From: Lichenostomus cassidix
Taxonomy: Eukaryota > Chordata > Aves > Passeriformes > Meliphagidae
Assembly: GCA_008360975.2 (NCBI GenBank)
Contig: CM039196.1
Location: forward strand, 5,994,263 to 6,058,262
Direction: 5' to 3'
Length of the DNA stretch: 64,000 nt
Of the stretch, positions 22,141 through 33,557 are shown piece by piece (positions within the stretch are counted from its first letter, which is position 1; each line of letters begins with the position of its first letter). A program made the translations under genes and the position numbers. Under the pieces are notes generated by a model. The model did no database searches and was not told where the DNA came from. It saw only the letters and a program-made list of their open reading frames with translations.

Positions 22141-24100
22141 ATTCATATATGATAAAGGAGGAGAGGGTGATCACAGCACAGCTGTGTTATCACTGTGCTC
22201 TCCCTCCTGGGGCACAGAGCATCCCAACTCAGCAGGGAACCAAGAGGGGGTTGCTAAAAGGTGACTGGAAAAACCTGATTACTTTATGCACGAGGGATTT
22301 GTTTCAAATGCTGCTGTGTGGACTCCCCAGAGGTCCTGCAAGCTGAGGATAGATTGCAAAAATTGTGTTCTTGTACGTGGAGAGATGAACTGATGAGTGC
22401 TCTGTTCAATTCCCTCTAGCAAAGGGCAGGAATAGAAAGGCAAAAATTAAAATCTCAGCTCACAAATTGTCTCCCTGTGTGAATGTTTCTCCACCAGTTA
22501 ACACTTACTGCTGCCTGCCCCCAAATCCTTCCTGTCCCTCCCTTGTCATTGCTGAGCACACAAACATCCTCTCCACCACACAAGGTCATCTCCATCCTCC
22601 AAGCAAGGCCCCACTCTGCTCAGCCTCCCCTAGCTCAGTGCTGGTCCCAGGCAGCATCCTTTGCCTAGAACACTTTTCCTGCAGTGGGAACCAGCTGGGG
22701 ACACCTCTGGACAAGGTGAGGTGACCCTGGGAGGCGAGGGGCACAGAGTCAGCAGCACACAGCAGCTGGGAGCACTGAGCCCACAGGGGATGCACTGCTG
22801 CACACTGTGCATTTCAACACAGGCTCTAATTGAATTCATGATGAGAGCCACAGCCCCACATCATCAGCACCATACGGCATTTCACAGCTGGGGTCGTAAC
22901 TCAGCTTCATCAAAAACCTGCAGCACTGAGGAATGAGCAATAGAGTGGTGTGTTGCTTTCTCAAAGGCTCTTGTGCAGGGTAGGGATACAGGCAAGTTTG
23001 TGCAAAGTCAAGAGGAAAGTTGGGGGCTTAGATTGTCTTAATTTTAGTGGCAGTTTTCACATATCAGAAAAGACTCTTTTGAATATGGGCAATTTTTTAT
23101 TTTTAATTAGTAAATAACACTGCAAGGGCAAGGTGAGTGCTAGTGATGTACCTATGGGATGTGTTCCATCAATGACTATCCCCAGATTGAGCAGTTCCAG
23201 GATTCCTTGTTGCCACAGGGCCACACCACATTCAGTCCCTCTTGTCTTCCCTCTTCTCCATCCTTTCCTCTACTCTCAGGAAACAATATGCAGCATGAGA
23301 GACATGCTGGAAACAAGAATTGAGTCCTGACAGCCCATGTGCTTTAGCAGCTGCTACCTTGGGATAATGAGGTCAATCCTTTACAAAGTGAACCTCATAA
23401 AATCCCCGTTCTGTCTGCAGTGACACATGAGGACGTCATGACAGCCCTCATACAGACTTGGCAAAACGTGACATATTTCTGAAGATTTCAGTTAACTAAG
23501 GCCTCACTGAGCTCTGCTTCCATGTGCCCAGGCAAGGACATTCCAGGTGATTTGGGGGGCTGTTCCCCCACTCACAGGGATAAGCATATGAGGGCAGGTG
23601 GGTGGATGTTACAGGACCTTTAGAGGGCAATGACAACACTTTCTCTTTTCCATCACACAGCAGCTAAACCCTGGACAGTGAATATCTCATATTTCCCCTC
23701 TTTTCTAGGGTATCAGTCTCTAGAGACCTCCCCTGCACTATGCACAGGAGCACACTTGCACACACTCATCTGCCTAAAATAACTCCTGCTTGATCCCCAC
23801 CAGTTAAAAAGCCTTACAGACAGTGGCCAGGAGTCCTTTCTTTCTTTGTCCTGTGATAAAACTGTGTTCAGCAAGCCAAAGGACAAAAGCCCTGGAATTT
23901 CAACTTGGCTGATCATCCCTCTTTTCTTCTCTTCTCCCTGTCTCAGAAGTGCAGTTGCTTCCAGCAGCTCTGCTGCATTGCCTTAGGCGAGGGTATCTTC
24001 AGGAGGAAACCACAGATCCCTTAGCTTCAGAGGAGGCAGAACTGAAAAAATTCGGAGGTTTGGCAGGGCTCAGATCTGAAGCTTTAGTATGAGCCTCTCC
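22141..24100. other. Unassigned spacer
   Basis: About 2 kb with only chance frames (for example 121 codons at 21981-22346 plus, 91 codons at 22661-22936 plus). No repeat family, splice-bounded exon or RNA gene was recognised. Confidence 0.5.
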
Positions 24101-24420
24101 AAAGACTGAGAAAAGGAAATTTCACAGAATGGGTGTTAGAAAAAACAAAAAAATCTATAATCAGTCTAATTTGATAACCAATTTGTCTCAGCCATGCTCT
24201 CACCCTTGCTTTTGAAATGAACGTTGTTTGGAGACAAATGTCAGCAAGCCAGGCTGGAGTGTGAAATCCATCACAAGCACAGCCACCAGATGTGTTTGCT
24301 TTATGAACTTCGGATTTCCTGAACCTCTTGGTTAAAAAGCATCTGTCTTTATTAGTCGAGATCAGTAGTGGTGAATTCAGCAGCTGACAATCAAGTCGAA
24401 GCTCTTTATTGAGAAGTTTC
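24101..24420. promoter_or_regulatory. Candidate regulatory island
   Basis: Contains TATAATCAGTCTAATTTGATAACC near 24156, AATGAACGTTGTTTGGAG near 24217 (AACGTT plus a SOX-like TTGTTT), TTATTAGTCGAGATC near 24350 and GACAATCAAGTCGAAGC near 24384. It combines AT-rich cores with retained CpGs. A TTGAGAAGTTTC doublet follows at about 24409-24440. Confidence 0.33.
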
Positions 24421-25590
24421 TTATTTCTTGAGAAGTTTCATCAGATGGGGTTATTCATTGAGGAATTACATGCTCCATTCCAGCAGTTTGAAACTTTCCA
24501 ACAATTATTTGCTTCTCAGACTCACTATCTGGATGCAAAGTATTCCTATACAGTTATCATTTCTAGGTGTAAATGTTCAGTAATGAACCCAAACTTCTCG
24601 TTTGTTAAAGTCTCACAGCTGACCTTATGAGACTTATTAATCTCTAGAAACACACAGTTCATTATCCATCTGAGGCAAATCCTAGATCCCTATGCCACAC
24701 ATGCGTTGGAAAAGGCTTGACTTATGTGGTTCTAAAACTCTTGCAGGAAGCACACAGCCTTTGACTTACAAAGAAAACTGGAAAGAGGAAGCTGCTTCAT
24801 TTGCAAATTTAGCGTTCAAGACTGAGGGAAGCATTCTTGTCCTCTGACCTCCCTGCAAAACCATTTTAACATCACACCGAGCTACACTGAGTGTGTATCC
24901 ATATATATAGAGAACTTGCCAGAATTTCTTTCATACCAGGGTCTAAATCCAGCATTTTAGCTCCTGCCACCCCTGGCTCACACAGCACACACTGGAGATG
25001 CCTCTTTGTTGGGAGGTCCCAGTGCCACAGCAGCAGCTCTGGGCTGAGCAGCTCCCACAGAGAAACACTGGCAAAACTGCCTCAAATCCAAGTTCAGGAC
25101 CAAATTGCAAACTTCATCTCTCCAGTAATATTTGTTACAAGCACACATTTACAGAAAGCTGGCTGGATCCGTATAGGACAGGAATTGTAATTTTTTCACA
25201 CTTGGCTCTCCAATTTCTCTGCTGGAGTCAAGACAAAACTGCTGAACTGCTCATTCATCCTCCCTAATTTACTTCCTTATGTCTGGGGCTGAGTGGCACA
25301 GGAGGCATTCCCTGCACATCCCCACATTTCGGGGCTGGATGCCTTTCTCCCAGTGGAGAACATGCTCAGGGAGGAACTTTCCCAGTAGCACAACCATCAC
25401 TGAGCCAGCCCCAGGCTGGGCACTGCCACAGCTGCCACCACAGAGCCCCAGCACAACATCCCACTTTCCTCTTACCTCCTTTTGGCTCTTGATGGCCATT
25501 CCTGCTCCAAAAAGCAAGAAAAGCAGGGGGGATGCTGCTCCTTTTGCTGTTTATCTGAGAGCCCAGTGCAGAGGCAGTTCCGAAGCAACC
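24421..25590. other. Unassigned spacer
   Basis: Right half is GC-richer. The plus frame of 119 codons at 25279-25638 overlaps minus frames of 82 and 77 codons. No feature recognised. Confidence 0.5.
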
Positions 25591-25960
25591 TCGGTGCAAA
25601 TTGATGATCAGGCAATAAAACTGTCTTTAGATAAGTAGAGCAGTTTGCATACGCCTTTGTGCGTGCACCTGCCTGTTCTGCGAGTCATCACTCATTTCAC
25701 AGCTCATTTCGCTGACTGTGGTCCGCAGGTTTTATCTCTTTAATTGGGCAAACAATACACACCTTGTCTCTGCACACAAAGTCCGGTGCTAACCTGCATG
25801 TCTCTTGCAAGTTGGTGGTTTGGCTTCTTGTTTAAATCAGCTCCAAGCAACGCTGTGCTTTTAAGGTGGAGTGTTCTCTTTGTGGTGGTTCTCTGTCTGC
25901 TATGCAAGTACTCAGATTTCTGCAAGGATTTGGATTCTGTCTGAGGCCAGTCTTTGAGAG
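25591..25960. promoter_or_regulatory. Candidate regulatory island
   Basis: At about 25580-25760 there is a run of AT-rich motifs with CpGs: AATTGATGATCAGGCAATAAA, TTTGCATACGCC, TGCGTGCACC, CTGCGAGTCATCACTC, TTTCGCTGACTG, then TTTAATTGGGCAAAC. It stands apart from the GC-rich, CpG-poor spacer on either side. Confidence 0.38.
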
Positions 25961-26590
25961 CTCACATCAGTGTCCACTGAAACCTGGGGAAGAAGGGCCT
26001 TTGATGTCATGTGGCTTTGGGATGGACCCAACAGGCCTAAAAGGACAAGAAATGAGAGTTCCCGCCTTCCCAAGCAAGGATCTAAAGCAGAATAATGTAG
26101 AAGCCGAAATTTATCAGTTACCCTACTTCAGGGGGTTTCTCTGGAAAAAGTCTGGGTTTTTAAACACACAAGCAGGGACAGGCTTTAGCATCTCCAGCAC
26201 AGTTAGCACAGTGACAGCCTTGGCCTGAGGAGAAGTTAATGCAAAGAGCAGTGAAACTGCCCGAGCAGAGCTTGCTCCTCCAGCAGAGTGTTCTCCCTCC
26301 TTCCTCCACACCTTCCACTGCTCCCAGTGCTCCCAACGCCATCCTGCAGGCTGGGGCTGCAAGGCACAGGCACAGTCCCTGTACATCCACAGGGCTATGC
26401 TGCTGGCTGCACCATCACCTGCACAGCCCAGGTCTGACCTGGGGTCCTGCTGAGCTGCCAAGAACCAGGACAAACAGCACGGAGCTGGACAAGGCTCTCC
26501 AGGAGAGGATGAGCTCCCATCGCTGCGGCAGCTTGAGCAACGAGGCCAGAGAGAGCCACTCAAAAAACACACACCCACACGAGCTTTGCA
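25961..26590. other. GC-rich spacer
   Basis: A 151-codon minus frame (26123-26578) and a 147-codon plus frame (26239-26682) are mutual shadows. No family recognised. Confidence 0.5.
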
Positions 26591-27560
26591 GCATGATTAG
26601 TTTTTGGCGAAGACACGCTGAATGTAGGGTGGGGGGGAAAGTGCTGTCTTTGTTCGAAGATGCAAATGAGCATCTTTTTTAGAAGCTGAGAAAGAGCCCC
26701 GACTAACCAAAATTGCGCATTGACTGAAATAAGCCAGGCTGCCTTTCAGATGTAGACTTCAGACAGAAAATGAAACATATCAAAGTGTCTGATTTGACGT
26801 GGCTTGCAGCTGCAAGGCAAAGCGACTGTCCCATTTTTTTCCCCTGAGGCAAACACTCAAGATTTTCTTGATCTTATCTTTGTCTTTCTATAAGTCTTTG
26901 AAAACCATCTGTAGAGATTCATAAAGGGTATTTGTGTTTTAAGTAAACTGCAGAAGTGATCTATACCGAACAGATGGAAACAAATCAAAAAGCTTAACGG
27001 GATGCAGAAAAACAGCAACACTTAGAGAAATACTAGATATGAATGAGTAGGCAGGTTGTCTCCCATTTGTGTCACATTTGGTGTGGCATCTCTTTCCCGG
27101 AGCTCTCTCTGCAGCCCGCACAGGGAGCTCTCCTCATTCCTCTCCTCTCCTCGTTCACAGGCTGCAAAACACTTCCCCGGCTGCGTTTGCTCTTCTGGAC
27201 AAGCATCCCTTCGATGGGAATTGTTCAGCTCCTTGGCAGAGCCCTCGCATCCACCCGGAGCTCTTAGTGCAGCTCCCTCACAAATAGATTGCATTTGACA
27301 GCAAAGGGCTCTGATTTTTCACGGCTTGCCAAAACATTTCTGCACAGGGAAGGTGGGGGAGAAAAGTGCTACAAATCAATCTCGGCATGCTCGGGGATCG
27401 TGCGGTTGTTTGTTTGTTCCGGGTGATGTTTTTTTCTGACAGACGATTTCAAAGAAGCACAAGACTGCTTCCTCAGTACCAGCTTTTCATAGAAGACACA
27501 ATAAGGTGCAAAATGATGTGTCTTACTGGAGTGAGTGGGCGTTAATGGGACTTCCTGAGA
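26591..27560. promoter_or_regulatory. Large candidate regulatory block with octamer hairpin
   Basis: Starts with TTTGGCGAAGACACGC and includes a perfect 7-base inverted repeat AAGATGC/GCATCTT at 26657-26676 with an octamer ATGCAAAT (26660-26667) across its left arm and loop. It continues with AAAATTGCGCATTGAC, TATCAAAGTG, TTTGACGTGGC, and a CpG-bearing stretch at 27360-27430. The CpG density at 27090-27280 is also above background. It probably comprises more than one element. Confidence 0.4.
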
Positions 27561-29330
27561 GTACTAACAAAACCCACAGAGAAAAAGAGAAAAAACACTG
27601 AAAAAAAAAAATTTCCCTGGTGTTTCAGTTTCGGCCTTGAGTGTCCTCTCCTGTCCCCATTAGTCAGAGCCCTGCGTGCCCAGTTTGAGGAGGACACTGT
27701 GACACTGCTGGGGAACATCAGCCCCAGCTCAGATCAGTCATTGCAGTGACTGCAAGGCCAAGGATGAGTTTTGCTCAGGGTTACAAAGACAGTTTTTATA
27801 TCAGCACAGCCCTGATTTCACAAAATTCCCAGCAGTTTGTTCAGAGTCTGGTCCCTGCTAACACAAAGTCTGGACTGTATAATCCCCTCCATAAATTTAT
27901 CAGCTTCCATCATAAAACCACTCGGACATAGTGTTGCTGCACAGCTGTTCCATAACCTCAACCCTCTGGTGGCAGCAATGCCTGTTTTCTTTCCAGCTTA
28001 TGTGTATTAATGGCCAGTTTGTACCTTTATTTCCCCTCCTCCTTTTCGTTTCTTTACTCACCAGTCCCTAACAGGCTCAAGGCAAAGGTTAAGGTAAATT
28101 CCAGATGGGAGACCCAGGGATGGAGGGAGTTGTTGGAGTGACATCAAAGCACTCCTCCACTTTGTTTCTGTAGGATGTTACATGATAGAAGTTCAAGATA
28201 AACGTGTGTTTCTATTGAGCTACTTAATTTATTACACAGCCAAGACACAGGTTCTGCCTTAAGCATCTCAGGAGGTGGCTGTTCTTATCCTGCTGTCCCA
28301 CCTGGTCCCCAGGATGGACGCTAGGGACAGTCCTGTCCCTCTAGACTGGGACTCTTCAGTTGGGATCCCCAGACACAGGAAAGGAGCACTTCAAATGAAG
28401 GAATGGCAGGGTGTGCTTTGACCCCACGTCAGCCTTCCCCCACCAAGATGAAAGTCCAGCAGTTTTGAACTATGAGCTGAGCTCAGTGCAGACCCAGATG
28501 TGTTCCCATTGTTGTCAAAGGGAATTCATCTTCGGCTTTGCTGGAGCTGAGCAGGACAATGTCAAAAGCATCTGAACTCAGTTCTCCTCTGAATGCCAGG
28601 AGGCAGAGCCAGAGCAAATCCTTGCCCTCCCTCCTCTCCCTCAGCACAGGGCTCAGGCCACAGGGCTCCAGCATGAGCAGCTGTGATGGCAAAGGTCCTT
28701 CCATGTTGACCCAGCAGCCTCCAGGACAATCACTGCGGCGTGCTACACACTTTTATCACCATCTCCCTTAGCCATTGATCAAGGAATTGAAGCATTCCTA
28801 CATTTTCCTCTGCCCCTTCCAAAGGGGTCAGTGCCTTCTGCTCAGTCATACCAGCTTCCTTCTCCAGAAGGGAACAGGCAAAGACTGACTTCCACCCTTG
28901 TCCATCAGGCCACACTCATGAGACCAAGCGTGGGTGACACCTGGGACATTGTCACCCTGAACATATCCATTTCCACCCCCATCTGGAGCTCAGCCAGCTC
29001 CAGGCTCTGCCTCCTGAGCAAAGCACAAGGCATCCCGTGCTTTCATCCCAATGCACCTTTGGTATTTGGATCCATGCAAGTGCAGATTCCCAGCTCTATC
29101 CATCTCCCAGCCTGGAGAGCCTTGCATGCAAAAATAGAGACAACACTGTGACTGATATTTTTAGAAAGGGAATGCATATGTAAATTATTCCCCTGAAAAT
29201 GTCTCTGTGCGTCAGACTCTCCCCTGATTCAGAGAACATCCCTTCTATCTTTTCCTCAAGTACACGCTGCGCACAGAGAAGCTTAACATCTCAGGCAGAG
29301 AAGGTTGCTGCAAAAGTGATTCATCTATCA
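27561..29330. other. Unassigned spacer
   Basis: An A11 run lies at about 27600-27611. Frames of about 60-106 codons on both strands are short and featureless. No repeat family was recognised. The last 150 bases grade into the CpG-rich region. Confidence 0.5.
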
Positions 29331-30170
29331 CATCCTTCACAGCTTCGGTAAACTGGAACGGTGAGAATCCCTCTGCCCCCAGCCTTGGCTGCTCCAGAGC
29401 TCCCGACTTCCCTCCCATTCACAGCTTCGTGCGCACAGCGGAAGGCGAGGAGCGCGGCTGGCTCCCTCACCTCGCTGTCCCCAGCCTCCCACCGTATGCT
29501 TCCTGCTGAGGATGCAGGGGGAATGCAGACAGGCCCATCTGCCGGGAGCGATTCCCCGGCCGGCGCCTCGCAGGCTGCGGATGGCCGGGGGCAGAGGAGA
29601 GGAGAGCTCGCTGCCCTGGGCAAGCACCCACCCGAGCATCCCACTCCTGATTCCTGCATCCCACCTGCCATTCCTGCATCCCACTCCTGATTCCTGCATC
29701 CCACTCCTGATTCCTGTATCCCACCTGCCATTCCTGCATCCCACTCCTGATTCCTGCATCCCACCCGTGATTCCTGCATCCCACCTGCCATTCCTGCATC
29801 CCATCCCTGATTCCTGCATCCCATCCCTGATTCCCGCATCCCATCCCTGATTTCTGCATCCCACCCGCCATTCCTGCGTCGCGACCATCCCACCAGCACA
29901 AAGCTGAGCCTCCTCCAGAGCTGCCCATCCCTGGGCAGGCGAGGCATCCTATCCTTGGCAGCCTCCCGAGAGGAAGCGGCACTCCCAGCCACCAACACAC
30001 GCAGCTGGGTTTCTCCACCCCCTCGCATTCACGCCCTCCATCAGTGCAACCTGCCCAAAACTCCTCCGGTCCCCGAGGCTGCCCGACAGCTCGGGAAGGG
30101 CAGGAACTGTGCACCAGCACTGCCCCGAGCTTTGGGAGGTAAACAGCACAGTCCCCGACGTTATGTTCCA
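29331..30170. promoter_or_regulatory. CpG-rich island (candidate CpG island/orphan promoter)
   Basis: By eye about 21 CpGs fall in 29340-29640 and about 16 in 29880-30170, in GC-rich DNA, against very few per kb in most of the window. That would meet ordinary CpG-island criteria if recounted. No TATA box or coding first exon is evident, so it may be an orphan island, a promoter of a non-coding RNA, or a former promoter. A 20-base minisatellite interrupts it at 29635-29880. The minus-strand open frames here are artefacts of the array. Confidence 0.55.
29635..29880 (+). repeat. 20-base minisatellite, about 12 units with 60-base higher-order pattern
   Basis: Twelve contiguous 20-base units from 29641 to 29880 plus a partial unit before. 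Every unit ends in TTCCTGCATC or a near variant; the first ten bases define types: A (CCACTCCTGA), B (CCACCTGCCA), C (CCATCCCTGA). The order is A B A, A B A, A' B C, C C B', so the first nine units follow a 60-base period and the last units a C-type expansion. Because three units equal 60 bases, the array reads as a 20-residue repeat in every frame lacking stops, giving three overlapping minus-strand open frames. The C/G strand asymmetry is strong. Confidence 0.95.
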
Positions 30171-30480
30171 TCACTGTCCAGAAGCTATTAGGAAGCTAAT
30201 TAAAATGAATAGATCACTTAAGTATTCAGAGTTCATATCCCATTAATTCAACAGCGCAGGATACAGAGGAAAAGACAAAGGCTGAAGAAAAGGCCAAGGA
30301 CGGTACAGCAACGCTCCTCAGTGTGGATTTTTTACCCTCCACTCTTGTAATACAAAAGATAAGTCTGTCTCCTGGCTTATCTAGATACATTTGTAAAGAT
30401 TAAAAACACACTTCTTTGCCTTTGCATTCTGCTGTAAATGATTAGCCCACGGTATCGTTAAGCAGGCGCTCTGCCAGCCC
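30171..30480. promoter_or_regulatory. Candidate regulatory island beside the CpG-rich region
   Basis: Immediately right of the CpG-rich stretch, base composition switches to AT-rich with GAAGCTAATTAAAATG (TAATTA at 30197-30202), CCCATTAATTC near 30239, an AGATAAG core near 30357, GGCTTATCTAGATAC near 30374, and AAATGATTAGCCCACGGTATCG near 30436. CpG island plus adjoining homeodomain/GATA cluster is a typical promoter-enhancer arrangement, inferred only. Confidence 0.4.
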
Positions 30481-31380
30481 CAAGGTTCTGATTTAAGCCA
30501 CAAAGACAGGGAAATTCAGAGGGAAACCTGCTGCTGCCTGAGTGGAGCAGCCAGGCAGGCAGGATGCTGCCACTTCCCTGCCCTGGCAGGCAGATGGGGA
30601 GATGGGGCTGCAATGAGCCTCAGCTCTATGGGAGAGGCTGCCCAATTCCTGCACCAGGAAAAAAGAGCATTTTCCTGCTCACTGGTGCTGTTTGGGAACA
30701 TGGACCCTCATACCCAGGCAAGGGCATATCTCCCACCTGGAGCAGCCCTGTGACATCGTCCCCAAGGTTCCTCTCTGGCTTTGAGGCTGGCTATGAGATG
30801 GGAGTAGCACTGCCCAAAGCCTTGGGCACGATCCAAGGAGGTGTCCCTGCAGAGAAACTGCTGTCCCCAAGCACATCCTGAAAACCCAGCTCAGCAGGAA
30901 TGAGCAGGTTGCAGGAGAGGAGTCAGGTAGCTCAGAGGGTGGGAAATGGGATCACACCTTGAAAAAGCCACAGAAAAATAGCCATTGCACAGCCCTGTGG
31001 CCTGCAAGACATGGATGTTTCTCTGCTGCAAAGATGTTTTAAGTGGTTCGTTGTGGGGCCCTGGAGAAATTCAGGAGTGGCTCTGGTCCTAATCCCACCT
31101 TGCACTGCCAGGTTGAAGCTGCTCTATCACTCTGCTTCATATATCTGCTTTTAAAACTGGCATTGCAGGCACCTAAGTCCTCCATGTGTCCCTGAAAATA
31201 TTGCTGGGTCAGAGAAACTCAACTACAGCCGAACAGCTGAAGGATGTGTGTGATTTTGCCCCAAAAACCTCTACTCATAGTCCTGTGGTTTGGAGCTCTT
31301 CAGCTGAACAAAACCTAACTCGAGGAAATGCAATCCTTTGTCACATTCCAGACCAGCACAAATTAATGTATTGGCATTAA
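30481..31380. other. Unassigned spacer
   Basis: The 105-codon plus frame at 30564-30881 is unremarkable. The string AAGCTGCTCTATCACTC near 31117 faintly recalls an avian LTR motif but is too isolated to call. Confidence 0.45.
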
Positions 31381-31980
31381 AAGTCCAAGAAAAATGGGGT
31401 TAATTACAGAAACGATGACCTTTATATACAGCAGCTCAGGCATGGGCTGCTCTCATACATCATCATGTTAGGAAGAGCCACTTACTGACACACAACAGCA
31501 AATAATAAATAATAAATAATTAATCCATCAAACTAAATTGAACTTTGTGTAATGTAGTCCTGACAAACCGTAGATTAATTTGCCTAATCCATCATCTGTT
31601 AATCCTTCATCCTTAAAAAATGCACATAAATGCTACAACTGTGTCATTCAAGACTATTCCTACAGGCAAGGGGACTCAGGTACTTCCTGAAATCCATCAA
31701 CTGAGTTTTCCACCTTTAGCAAATACTGCCAGAGCATTGCAGATTCCATATGGCAGAGGAGGATAACTGGAGCATCAGAACTTCTGGATTGATGAAGCCA
31801 CAAAAATAACAATCAGGGGTTTATATCATCTGTAACTAAGTCAATTACACTGATCTTAGCACATTGTTTGCACTATATAAATAATAAATGCTAATATTCA
31901 ATGTTAAAGGAAACTGAAGCTGTAACCCATACTAGCAGATCTGCACAATAAAGCTCATTGCATAAAAGCTTGCACATTAG
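31381..31980. promoter_or_regulatory. AT-rich candidate regulatory block
   Basis: Starts at GGGGTTAATTACAG near 31396. It has an AATA-type run at 31500-31523 leading into TTAATCC, AACCGTAGATTAATTTGCCTAATCC near 31567, repeated TTAATCC-like strings, and TATATAAATAATAAATGCTAATATTC near 31873. Few long frames. The repeated TAATCC cores are K50/paired-type homeodomain sites (OTX/PITX class). Function is inferred. Confidence 0.38.
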
Positions 31981-32860
31981 AATGAGGGTCTTGGTAAAAG
32001 GAGGAAATGAAGAGGATTTTTAGGTTTCAAATGTATTTTATTCTGAGTCTGTTTAGGGTTTCCCAGCTGTAGGAGAGGTGACACAGCAGAGCTGAGGAGC
32101 TGTAGTTGGAGAAGGTACAGGAGCAGTAGGTATGCACACCTTACTACCAATACTCGAAACTGGCAATGTATTTCTGTAGCCACCAAGTGCAAAATAGTCC
32201 CAGAAATCTGGGACTGGAAATCTGTGTCTGGTTTTAAACAGAAAGCCAAGGAGCCAACAGTTAAATACTTTCCCTTCCTGCAACAGATTACGCCAAAGTG
32301 AAGTTGTTTCCCAGCCCCATTGTCAAATCTAATTAATTTGTTCTTTGCAACATCACTTGCATTTGCTTTAACTGTCAAGTGACACCACGAGGTGACAGAG
32401 CCAAACCTGCCCAAGAGCTGCAGAGGAACCCTGCAGCTCTCTTGCATTCAACATTAACCCCTTGTGTTCACACTCAGCTCGTGCATTGTGCCTGCTGGAT
32501 CCTCACAGAGCAGCTGGGAGAGTGTGCAGGGTCCTTCCCAGATAGAGGGACAGCAGGATGCTTCTTGTGGCATCAGCACAACAGAAAACCTTGAAAAAAC
32601 ATTCCCAAGGTGGCAGGAGCAGCAAGAGCAGCAGGAAGGTCATGTTTTGCTGCCTTACTTGGCAGCAAAGAACTTGCACTGGTCCTGCCCCACTGCAGAA
32701 GTCTCCATCCCCAAGCAGTAAACACAATTTGGGTGAAAAAGCAGGAAAATCTTCTTATCTTTAGGTAAGAAAGGCAGGACTGCTGAGTGGGAGGCACAAC
32801 ACAGACAACCTTTGCTACACCTCAGGGAAAGGGCACTGCACTGCTAATGAGGTCTCTAGG
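31981..32860. other. Unassigned spacer
   Basis: A 156-codon minus frame (31977-32447) with a leucine-rich stretch has no recognisable family. Frames on the other strand overlap it. Confidence 0.45.
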
Positions 32861-33070
32861 GTAGAATTACAGAGTATTAACGTGTGTAAAAAGCGCAGTA
32901 ATGACTGAAAGCTGGAAACCAAGGGTTAATGGAAGAAGCCACAGTCACCTGTGCAAATGCATATTTAATGTTCTCAGAGGACAACTATGCCAACTGCTCG
33001 GCAGCCAGGAACTCTTTCTTAAGAGCTACTGTCATAAGCTTCTGATCTAGTTCATAAATAATCATCAAAT
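32861..33070. promoter_or_regulatory. Candidate regulatory island
   Basis: Contains GTATTAACGTGTG, AAAAGCGCAGTAATGAC, AGGGTTAATGG and TGTGCAAATGCATATTTAATG (octamer-like core next to a palindromic ATGCAT). Short and weakly supported. Confidence 0.3.
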
Positions 33071-33470
33071 GAAATGATTTATGGATTTGCTGAACTAAAA
33101 CTTTCTCTGTTCTTCCTCAGCTCCTCTTGGATGTGTGGGAGAGGAGGGGGACTGCAGGAGCTTGGGCTGATGTCACTGTGCACAGGTTCAGATTGTCCCT
33201 TGCTTGGCCAGGGGCAGTGTAGGCAGCAGAACCTGGCACAGGGATCCCCATGGGATGGACTTGGGGACAACCTCAAGACCCTCCTTGGCTACCACTGGCC
33301 ATGTCCATACCTGGCACCTGCCCAACATTAATCTCAAAAATCCCAGCCCATTTTCACCAGTTATCCCTTTACTCAGAAGAGCCAGAATGAACATAAACTG
33401 ACACACTCAACTCTTACACGATTATCACTATATAAATAAATGTCATCACATTTAAATCACAACCTAACTT
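33071..33470. other. Unassigned spacer
   Basis: Short frames on both strands overlap. No feature recognised up to the CR1 tail. Confidence 0.45.
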
Positions 33471-33557
33471 TGGGGTCAGCCCTGCTTTCAGCAGAAGGTT
33501 GGACCTGGTGGCCTCCTGAGGGCCCTTGCAACCTGAATTATTCTTTGATCTGGTGAT
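33471..33557 (+). mobile_element. CR1 LINE, truncated 3' tail
   Basis: Contains GGTTGGACCTGGTGGCCTCC, then CTTGCAACCTGAATTATTC, and ends in a degenerate octamer tail (ATTCTTTGATCTGGTGAT). This is the hallmark 3' end of avian/reptilian CR1 retrotransposons, whose tails end in repeats of the ATTCTATG/ATTCTGTG type. Only about 87 bases remain, with no reverse-transcriptase part, as expected from the severe 5' truncation usual for CR1. It supports a sauropsid, most likely avian, source. Confidence 0.85.

Noticed and set aside
29321..30174. Long minus-strand open frames (235, 235 and 183 codons) encoding a 20-residue repeat
   Set aside because: All three minus-strand phases are open over the same DNA because the 20-base minisatellite unit has no stop in any phase. 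None continues as a recognisable protein outside the array.
31095..31140. Possible endogenous retrovirus LTR remnant near AAGCTGCTCTATCACTC
   Set aside because: Only about 17 bases resemble a common avian LTR motif. No LTR ends, polyadenylation signal arrangement or partner LTR were found nearby.
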